In this document: piece after piece, positions 23,342 to 31,100 of the stretch
Numbering within the stretch: position 1 is the stretch's first letter
Layout: each line of letters begins with the position of its first letter
Source of the DNA: an uncultured bacterium
GTDB lineage: Bacteria; Verrucomicrobiota; Kiritimatiellia; RFP12; UBA1067
Assembly: GCA_902769585.1 (NCBI GenBank)
Contig: CACXPT010000062.1
Location: forward strand, 1-33,332
DNA length: 33,332 bases
Direction of reading: 5' to 3'
Position numbers and translations under genes: made by a program
Notes under the pieces: generated by a model
What the model was told of the DNA's origin: nothing
Databases searched by the model: none
Seen by the model: the letters and a program-made list of their open reading frames with translations, nothing else

Positions 23342-25459
23342 ATGGGCGCGGAGCAGAAGCGGCTGGGTTTTGTTGGCAACATGGCGATCGGTTGCCTTCT
23401 GGACATCGTGCTGATCGTCTGCTTCGCGTGCGCGGTGAGGACGGAGACGCTGGCCGGCGCGCTGGCCTACGCGACCGTCCTCTCCGTTCTCGTGTGGGGT
23501 GCCCGGTGGGCTCTCCACGCGATGGGCATGCTTGACGGCTGGTGCGGGCGGCTGATCGGGCCTGTAGTCCTCGTCGGCGCCATGCTGCTTGCCGTTTTCT
23601 GTCCGATGGGCGACAAGGCCGCTGGGGCGGACGGTCTGGACGATTCTTCTGATCCGGCAAAGTCGGAGCAGAGCGACCAGGTCGCGCCGCCCGGCGTGCG
23701 CTACACGCCCGCCTCCACGAACGAGGTGACCGTGGAGGAGGCGCTCGCGGAGCTGAACGGTCTCGTCGGCCTCAAGCCCGTGAAGGAGGAGGTGGCGCGC
23801 TTCGTGAAGTTCGTGCGCGTGGCGCAGCAGCGCAAGGCTGCCGGCCTCAAGGTGGCCCCCATCTCCTACCACATGGTGTTCACCGGAAACCCCGGCACGG
23901 GCAAAACGACCGTGGCGCGCATCATGGCTAAGATATACAGGGCGCTCGGCGTGGTGAAGAAAGGGCATCTCGTGGAATGCGACCGCGGCGGACTCGTGGC
24001 GGGATACACTGGCCAGACCGCCATACAGACTGGCAAGGTGATCGACTTCGCGCTCGACGGCATCCTCTTCGTCGACGAGGCGTACTCGCTCGTGAACGGC
24101 AAGAACGACTCCTACGGCGAGGAGGCGATCTCTACGCTACTCAAGCGCATGGAGGACGACCGCGACCGCCTGATCGTGATTGTGGCAGGCTATACCGAGG
24201 AGATGAGGACGTTCATAGACGCCAACTCCGGACTCGCCTCCCGCTTCAACCACTACGTCGAATTCCCGGATTACTCTGCGGACGAGTTGGCGGCGATGTT
24301 CCGCATGAACGCGAAGAAGAGCCAGTACGTTCTCTCTCCCGACGTCGAGCGTGACCTCGGCGCGTTCATCGCCGCCGAGACGGCCAACCGCGACCGCAGG
24401 TTCGGGAACGGCCGTTGGGTGCGCAACCTCTTCGAGCAGGCAGTGGCGCACCAGGCCGAGCGCGTGGCCGACATCGCGAACCCCACGCAGGAGCAGCTCA
24501 TGACGATCGAGATGCGCGACATCGGCGAGCTGGGGAAGGGCAAGGTCGGCCTCGGCGCGTCCGGCCTCGCGCGCACTCCTCCGCCAGGCATCCGCTACAT
24601 GCCCGCCTCCACGAACGAGGTGACCGTGGAGGAGGCTCTCGCGGAGCTGAACGGTCTCGTCGGCCTCAAGCCCGTGAAGGAGGAGGTGGCGAAGTTCGCG
24701 TCGTTCGTGCGCGTGGCGCAGCAGCGCAAGGCGGCCGGCCTCAAGGTGGCGCCCATATCGTACCACATGGTGTTCACCGGCAACCCCGGCACAGGCAAGA
24801 CGACGGTGGCGCGCATCATGGCTAAGATATACAAGGCGCTCGGAGTTGTGAAGAACGGGCACCTCGTGGAGTGCGACCGCGGCGGACTCGTGGCAGGCTA
24901 CACCGGCCAGACCGCCATCAAGACCGGACAGGTTATCGATTTCGCGCTCGACGGCATCCTCTTCGTGGACGAGGCGTACTCGCTCGTGAACGGCAACCAG
25001 GACACTTACGGCGAGGAGGCGATCTCGACGCTACTCAAGCGCATGGAGGACGACCGCGACCGGCTCGTCGTGATCGTGGCCGGGTACACGGAGGAGATGA
25101 AGAAGTTCATCGACGCCAACTCGGGCCTCGCCTCCCGCTTCACCCACTACGTGGAGTTCCCCGACTACACGGCCGAGGAGCTGGCGGCGATGTTCCGCAT
25201 GAACGCGAAGAAGAGCCAGTACGTGCTCTCCGCAGACGTGGAGAAGTGGCTTGACGCATTCATCCGCGTTAGGACTAAGAAGCGCGATCGCAAGTTCGGC
25301 AACGGCCGCTGGGCGCGCACGCTGTTCGAGGAGGCGGTCTCGCGCCAGGCGATGCGCGTGTCCAAGGTTGAGAACCCGACGCCGGAACAGCTCAAGACAC
25401 TCACTATGAAGGACGTGGGCATCCAGCTCAAGGATCCCGACGCTTCCAAGGAAGACTGA
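23342..25459 (+). CDS. Membrane-anchored tandem AAA+ ATPase (two CbbX/SpoVK-type modules)
   Basis: 705 residues. Three hydrophobic helices (about residues 12-33, 36-58 and 71-89) anchor it in the membrane, followed by an Asp/Ser-rich linker. Two complete AAA+ modules follow. Each starts PASTNEVTVEEALAELNGL and has Walker A GNPGTGKT (residues 182-189 and 480-487), CDRGGLVAGYTGQTA, Walker B GILFVDEAYSL and a VIVAGYTEEM sensor-1 region. CbbX-type ATPases act as hexameric remodellers, for example of Rubisco; SpoVK is a sporulation relative. Neither partner is evident here. The gene starts 13 bases after the LpoB-like gene, suggesting one operon. The modules are nearly identical in DNA, with an 894-bp period. 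Confidence 0.88.
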   Translation: MGAEQKRLGFVGNMAIGCLLDIVLIVCFACAVRTETLAGALAYATVLSVLVWGARWALHAMGMLDGWCGRLIGPVVLVGAMLLAVFCPMGDKAAGADGLDDSSDPAKSEQSDQVAPPGVRYTPASTNEVTVEEALAELNGLVGLKPVKEEVARFVKFVRVAQQRKAAGLKVAPISYHMVFTGNPGTGKTTVARIMAKIYRALGVVKKGHLVECDRGGLVAGYTGQTAIQTGKVIDFALDGILFVDEAYSLVNGKNDSYGEEAISTLLKRMEDDRDRLIVIVAGYTEEMRTFIDANSGLASRFNHYVEFPDYSADELAAMFRMNAKKSQYVLSPDVERDLGAFIAAETANRDRRFGNGRWVRNLFEQAVAHQAERVADIANPTQEQLMTIEMRDIGELGKGKVGLGASGLARTPPPGIRYMPASTNEVTVEEALAELNGLVGLKPVKEEVAKFASFVRVAQQRKAAGLKVAPISYHMVFTGNPGTGKTTVARIMAKIYKALGVVKNGHLVECDRGGLVAGYTGQTAIKTGQVIDFALDGILFVDEAYSLVNGNQDTYGEEAISTLLKRMEDDRDRLVVIVAGYTEEMKKFIDANSGLASRFTHYVEFPDYTAEELAAMFRMNAKKSQYVLSADVEKWLDAFIRVRTKKRDRKFGNGRWARTLFEEAVSRQAMRVSKVENPTPEQLKTLTMKDVGIQLKDPDASKED
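23708..25430 (+). repeat. Long tandem duplication within the AAA+ gene
   Basis: The stretch starting at 23708 recurs from 24602 with an offset of 894 bases (298 codons). Long blocks are identical, for example around the shared CCCGCCTCCACGAACGAGG start. Divergence increases toward the end of each module. Confidence 0.85.
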
Positions 25460-25473
25460 AAGGAACGCCTCGC

Positions 25474-27519
25474 ATGAAAACAGGAATGTCAGTGTTCGCG
25501 GTCTTGACCGCGGGCACTCTTGCGGTATTCGGGACTCCGTTTCCGAATGACAGTCTCGGTTTTACGCTCCACATGACTACGCCGGCCACGAATTCGCCGG
25601 AGCAGATGGTTTCGTCGGCGCAGATGAAGGCGCGCACCGTGACGGAGAAGGATGGTAAGACGTTGGTTGAGTGGCGCGGCCATCCCGTGTGCGGTGATGG
25701 TTTCACCGTGACGGCGGAGCTCACGCCCACGCCGGAGAAGGACGGCTGGTCCTACGAATTCCGCTACTCCGGCAACGAGTCGGGACTTGGCATCCGGCTC
25801 ATCGACTTCCCGATGCTCACTGTTCCGCGCACGGACAAGACGGCGATCTTCTGTCCCAAGACATGCGGGCAGATACGGCGTCCGAAGTGGGTGGGCGTGA
25901 AGCCGGGCGCAAACGTGGCCGTGGCGGCGATGGGCGGCATCCACTTCATGGCCGCGCTGAACGGCAAGGACGTGTCATGGTACATGGACCAGCGCGGCGA
26001 CGCGCGTCTCCGGCCGAACTGGTCGATAACGCGCAACGGCAAGGAGCCGCAGACGGCGACGCTCGTCTTCCGCCATGCGCCGCAGCTCACGGACACGAAC
26101 CGCGTGGCGGGCGCGCTGCCGTTCGGCGGTACGATCCGCACGTTCAGGGGCGACTGGTTCGCGGCGGCGGAGATCTACCGCCGCTGGGCGTGGGAGCAGC
26201 CGTGGGCTAAGGCTGCCTTCGCGCGTCCGCAGAGGGAGATGCGCAACATCGCCATCTGGTTCTGGAACCGGGGAAGCGAAGAGAATGCGGCGTTGCCCGT
26301 GGAGCGCTTCCAGCAGCTGACGGGCCTTCCCGTGGCGCTCGACTGGTACTGGTGGCACAAGATTCCATACGACGTGGGCTACCCGTTCTTCTGGCCCCCG
26401 CGCGAGGGCGTAGAGGCATTCTCCGCCGCCGTGCGCCGTCTTGTCGCGAAGGGCATCTTCGTGCAGCCCTACACGAACGGGGTGAGCTGGGACCAGGTGG
26501 ATCCGACATGGGAGACGGAAGGCAACTTTGATTCGATCGTGGAGAAGGACGGCACTAAGAAGGGGCACCAGTACAACGTGTACATGCCGAGCGCCCTGGC
26601 GGTGATGTGCGGCTCCGCGCCGCATTTCCACGCGCGGATGCGCGAACTGATGAAGAACCTGCGCGGCACGGGCCTGCCAGGCGTGTACATGGACCAGGTG
26701 GGCGGCTGCACCGTGCGCGCCTGCTGGAGTCCGGACCATCCGCACGCGCCTGGCGGCGGCACTGTGATCACGGACGGCTACCGCAAGCTCTTCAGCGACA
26801 TCAAGGCGGACAACCCCGGCTTCTGCATCTCCACCGAGGACACGCCCGAGGCGTACCTCGACATCGTGGACTCCGCGATCAACCTCTGGCAGAACGGCGA
26901 GCGCTTCGGCATGCCTGCCCAGCCCGAGGCAGAGACCGTGCCTGCGTTCATGGCCGTCTACCACGGCGCGATGGCCGTCTACGGCAGCTACGCGGTGATC
27001 GACGGCATCCCGCCGTGGGACCCCACGTGGCCCGACCGCGACCGCTGGCCGAGCGAGAAGCCGTGGGAGGAGCTATATCCCGACCAGTACGTGCTTGAGT
27101 TCGCGCGCGGCGTGGCTATGGGCATGCAGCCGATGGTGCACCAGTTGCGGATGAGCCACTTCGACGACCCGCGCTACGCCGGAAACTTCAAGTTCACGGT
27201 GGATACGGCGAAGTTCTACCACGCGAACCTCGATTTCCTCTACGACGGCACGATGTGCGCGCCCGGCAGGCTCCTGTGCGCGCGCCAGCCGGTGGAACTG
27301 TTCATTCGCGGCATCTACACTAAACCCGAGAAGGCGCGCGTGGTGCGCCATCCGTCCCATCCAACCATCCTCCATTCCGTGTGGCGCGCGAAGGACGGTC
27401 GCGTGGCGGCGGTCCTCTGCAACTGGTCGCGCAAGGAGCAGGTCTACGACCTCGCCACGCCCGACATCGCTGCCGCAGGCACGATTCCCGCCCGCAGCTG
27501 GCGTATAGTGATGAAATAA
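25474..27519 (+). CDS. Exported glycosidase-like protein, possibly DUF6259
   Basis: 681 residues. The signal peptide is MKTGMSVFAVLTAGTLAVFG. An N-terminal beta domain (to about residue 230) is followed by a probable TIM barrel: PVALDWYWWHKIPYDVGYP, AKGIFVQPYTNGVSWDQ, GTGLPGVYMDQVGGC (Asp407), GFCISTEDTPEAYLD (Glu455) and GVAMGMQPMVHQLRMSH. A small beta domain closes it. The layout resembles clan GH-D-like and endo-alpha-N-acetylgalactosaminidase-like hydrolases and the DUF6259 family common in Verrucomicrobia and Lentisphaerae. Asp407 and Glu455 are candidates for catalysis only by position in strand-end motifs. It would act on glycans in the periplasm or outside. AAAGGA precedes the start. 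Confidence 0.65.
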   Translation: MKTGMSVFAVLTAGTLAVFGTPFPNDSLGFTLHMTTPATNSPEQMVSSAQMKARTVTEKDGKTLVEWRGHPVCGDGFTVTAELTPTPEKDGWSYEFRYSGNESGLGIRLIDFPMLTVPRTDKTAIFCPKTCGQIRRPKWVGVKPGANVAVAAMGGIHFMAALNGKDVSWYMDQRGDARLRPNWSITRNGKEPQTATLVFRHAPQLTDTNRVAGALPFGGTIRTFRGDWFAAAEIYRRWAWEQPWAKAAFARPQREMRNIAIWFWNRGSEENAALPVERFQQLTGLPVALDWYWWHKIPYDVGYPFFWPPREGVEAFSAAVRRLVAKGIFVQPYTNGVSWDQVDPTWETEGNFDSIVEKDGTKKGHQYNVYMPSALAVMCGSAPHFHARMRELMKNLRGTGLPGVYMDQVGGCTVRACWSPDHPHAPGGGTVITDGYRKLFSDIKADNPGFCISTEDTPEAYLDIVDSAINLWQNGERFGMPAQPEAETVPAFMAVYHGAMAVYGSYAVIDGIPPWDPTWPDRDRWPSEKPWEELYPDQYVLEFARGVAMGMQPMVHQLRMSHFDDPRYAGNFKFTVDTAKFYHANLDFLYDGTMCAPGRLLCARQPVELFIRGIYTKPEKARVVRHPSHPTILHSVWRAKDGRVAAVLCNWSRKEQVYDLATPDIAAAGTIPARSWRIVMK

Positions 27520-27537
27520 GGCGTCTGAATTTGCGAA

Positions 27538-27566
27538 TTGTGTATCCGAACGGGCGATGTTATAAT
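27538..27566 (+). promoter_or_regulatory. Promoter of the EF-hand/YD-repeat pair, predicted leaderless
   Basis: TTGTGT (27538-27543) and TATAAT (27561-27566) are 17 bases apart, with an extended -10 (TGT). The box ends 10 bases before the ATG at 27577. Confidence 0.7.
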
Positions 27567-27576
27567 GGGCGCAGTC

Positions 27577-28152
27577 ATGAAACTTGCCGCTCTTGTGTTG
27601 CTGTCTGGATTCCTGTCCGCGTTCGGCGCGGTCACGGGGCCTGTGCGACTCGGCAACTCGCAATACGCCGACTCCGAGGTGTCCACGAACGTCGCGTTCG
27701 CGGCGTGGACGGAACGCATGTTCGCGTTCGAGTACGAGCTGGACTTCGACGGCACGCCGTCGAACAACGTTCAGGTCGCGTTTGGAATCGACGCCGATGG
27801 GGATAGTATCCTTTCGCCAGAGGAGGAAAGGCTGGCCGTCGGCTGGGACTGCGGCGAATGGTTTGTGCGGAACGTTGCGGAGGAAACAACCCTCGCGCAG
27901 ACGCCGATTGCCGACGACGGCTCGCAGCTTTTCCGCTTTTCCCTGCGCTTCGGCTCGGACGGAAGCTTCGGGCCTCTCGACATCCGCGACGGCGGAACTC
28001 CGACGTTCTACGCGCTTGCTGCCGAGCCGCCCTCGTGGCTGCACGACCGCCGGTGGAACCTCTGCCGCGTCACGGCGCGCGGCGTCGACGTCCATGCGTC
28101 GTCCTTTGTCGTGAAGGCGACCCAGAACGGAACACGGTTCATATTCAGGTGA
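27577..28152 (+). CDS. Small exported protein with an EF-hand-like loop
   Basis: 191 residues with a signal peptide (MKLAALVLLSGFLSAFGA). The mature part looks beta-rich (MFAFEYELDFDGTPSNNVQV, LFRFSLRFGSDG). It contains one canonical calcium loop, DADGDSILSPEE (residues about 71-82), with acidic residues at positions 1, 3, 5 and 12. I recognise no family. It ends 3 bases before the giant YD-repeat gene and shares its promoter, so it is a likely partner or co-exported component. An ATG at 27565 lies in the -10 box and is rejected. Confidence 0.75.
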   Translation: MKLAALVLLSGFLSAFGAVTGPVRLGNSQYADSEVSTNVAFAAWTERMFAFEYELDFDGTPSNNVQVAFGIDADGDSILSPEEERLAVGWDCGEWFVRNVAEETTLAQTPIADDGSQLFRFSLRFGSDGSFGPLDIRDGGTPTFYALAAEPPSWLHDRRWNLCRVTARGVDVHASSFVVKATQNGTRFIFR

Positions 28153-28155
28153 TAC

Positions 28156-31100
28156 ATGATATTCGTCGGACTGGCTGCGGTCTTCGTACTTCTCGCATTG
28201 GCCGTAGCCTGCCGGTGCGCGGAGCGGGGATTCCGTCCGTTCAAGAGCCTCAAGAAGCTTGTCGACGTCCTGACGCCATTCCAGAAGTTCACCGTCGCAA
28301 TCGCCATCTCGTTGCTCATTGCCTACGGAGGCACGAAGACGAACGAGCCGCCGCGCACGGCGTCGGCGCCGGCGACGGTTGTTCTCACGGATGAGCAATT
28401 GGCGGCGGGGTTCGCGCTCGTGGATGTTTCCACGAACGATCTGCAATCCTCGGTCTTCAATCCCCAATCCTCAGATACCGTCCATCAGCGTTGGCTTCTG
28501 CGCGGCGCGTTCGAGGACCGCTTCACGCTCGCGCCCGGGGGATGGCGGATGCAGGTCGGCACGAACGTTGCGGACAGGATCCGCATACATGCCGGCGGCC
28601 GGGCGGAGGCTTGCGCAACGGGCGGGACCGTTGTCACGGTTGGGCAGTTCTGGCCTTTCGATGCGCCGCTGGGAATCGTGCCTGAAGCCAATTGGCATCT
28701 GATTGGCAATCCTCAGCCTTCAATCTCAAATCTTCAGTCGCGGTTCTGGCATTGCGTCACGCCGTCCAACACGCTGCTGCTGACGTGGCAGAACGCCCTT
28801 TGGAACCGCGACACGAACACGCCAGTGAGTGTGCAGGCAGAACTGTGGCCGGACGGGCGTTTCACGTACCGCTACGACCTTTCGGATTTGAGATCGAAGA
28901 TCGAAGAAGGAAGATTGGGTGTCGGAGACCTGTCGAACGTCGTCGTTGGCGCAACGCTAGGCAGGATGCCCGCCCTGTCGACCCTTGCGGAGATCGTCTC
29001 CAACCTCAATCCTCAATCTTCAATCTTAAATCCCCAGCTGTCGCTTCTTTTCTGGCCGCTCGACCCGTCCGACACGGCGACGGGCGACCGCGACGGCGAT
29101 GGAATCTCCACTGCCGAGGAACTGTTCGTGTACGGCACGGATCCCGGACTCTGGGACACGGACGGCGACGGTGTCCCCGACGGCGACGAGATCGCCGCCG
29201 GCACGGACCCGCTCGTGCGCGACAATGGCGACGGGCTGTACGGCGGCACGACATCGCCGGAATTCCTGTCGGAGTGCGGCACGGCGGCGGATAGGCTTGT
29301 AGCGTGGGAGATAGTCCCCTCCGCGTTCTCCTTCGCGCGCCCCGCCGACCTGACGAATATCTTGGTGCGCACGTTCCGCGTGGACAGGATAAGCCCGTGG
29401 CAACAGCTCTTCGTCTCCTCGCGGGCGAACGGAGCGGCAGGATGGACTGCGTCCGACGTCTCGATACGCTACGTCGTGGACGACGGCCCGACGACCAACG
29501 AGGTGCCGTCCGTTGCCGCCGACAGCTGGCGTGTCCCGCTGGGGACAGGCCCCGTGACGAACGTCACGTTCGTAGTCGAGGCGACGGGCGCGACGCCATC
29601 GCTGTCGCGACCGCTCCATCTTCTCCTCTGGTCGCCGCATGTGACGCTCGAGGCGGACGAGGCCGGGAGGTTCCTCTCCGTGCCGGAGGGCAAGGCGCCG
29701 ATATTCCTCTCGCGCCGCCGGGCGGAGAGCGGATGGTACGTCGTGCCGTTCTCCGCGTCGTTCGCAGGAGTCCCGCACATGGGAGGCGTGGATGCAGAGA
29801 CGGTCGCCCAGCTTGCCATGCCGCCGTGCGCGGGCCTCGCCGTCACCAATGTGCCGACTCGGGCCTTGCTTGCGCCGGATCCCGTCTGGGCGGAGCTGCC
29901 TCCCGAGGGGACGAACGCGGCTGTGCGCGTATGCTGCTGGGAGCTGGCGCACGATACGCCTGGCGAGATAGGCTCCGGCCCCCGCGCGTCGCAGTTCGAC
30001 TCCCCTTGGCCTCTTTCTTCCCCCGAGCTCCGCAGGGCGTTCCACCGCGCCAAGGGGATAAAGGCCGACTCGTCGTCGCCGGTAACGGTGCGGATACTTC
30101 CGCGTCATCCGCTCGTGAGCCTGCGCGTGCAAGGCGAGTCGCTGCTGCGCTCCATTCGGCTCATGTCCAGGTATTCCACCCCGTCGAACGACGATCCCGA
30201 GGTGTTTCCGCCAGGTTCGGCCGAGCCTGAGTTCGACGGCGTTCCGGATCCGGACGACACCTGCCACATTGACACGGACAAGCCGGACGAGGGGTCGGAA
30301 GAGACGTCGGAGGAGGAAGACGACGGATGCGGTGACGACGGCGAGGACGAGGGGTGTTGCGACTGCACGGGCGGCGACGGCACGTCGCAGTGCTCGTTCC
30401 GCCTGCGCATATCGCTCGGTTCGCCAACGCCAGGCGAAAACGAGGGATTCGTCTGGACGGCGCTGGAGGAACCGACGGCGATCACGCCAGCCGCGTTCGG
30501 CATCCTCGGCACGGACGCGGTTTCCGCCACGACGAACGCTTCGGGGGCGTTCATGGTCGTCTGTTCTGTACCCGGCGGGCGCACCGTCCAGGTGACGAAC
30601 ATCGAATACGGCGTGGCGCTCACGGTGTGGAACGCGTCGGGGCGGCTCGAGAACCGGTGGGAGGTCACGAACCCGTGGGGCGACATGTCGCATGTGCGCT
30701 GCCGGAAGCTGACGATAATCGGCAACACGGTCTCGGACGAGACGTTCAACCTCGGCGACAGCATGTTGTGCTACAGGTACGGGCCTGAAGGAACCCGCGT
30801 CGCCGATCGGTTCCCGGACGAGGGCGTCGTAAGGACAGACGAGATACGCGGTGTCACGGCAATCAAGAGGAAGTGGCGCACGGATCCGGAAGAACCAGAC
30901 TTCGTGACCGACGTCTTCGACGAGTCCGTGCTCGAAGATTCGACGGTCGTGTCTTCCGTCATGTCCGAGTACGTGAAGATAGGCGCGGGATCGACGGCCC
31001 GCAGACGTCTTGCGCACCGCTACGGCCATGACGAGAAAGGCTTCTTCGACGAGCAGATGGAGTACTGGTGCGATCCTACGAACAGGTACCGTCACGCGCG

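Noticed and set aside
28441..29038. CRISPR-like array
   Set aside because: The units are 7 bases with no spacers, and no cas genes are present.
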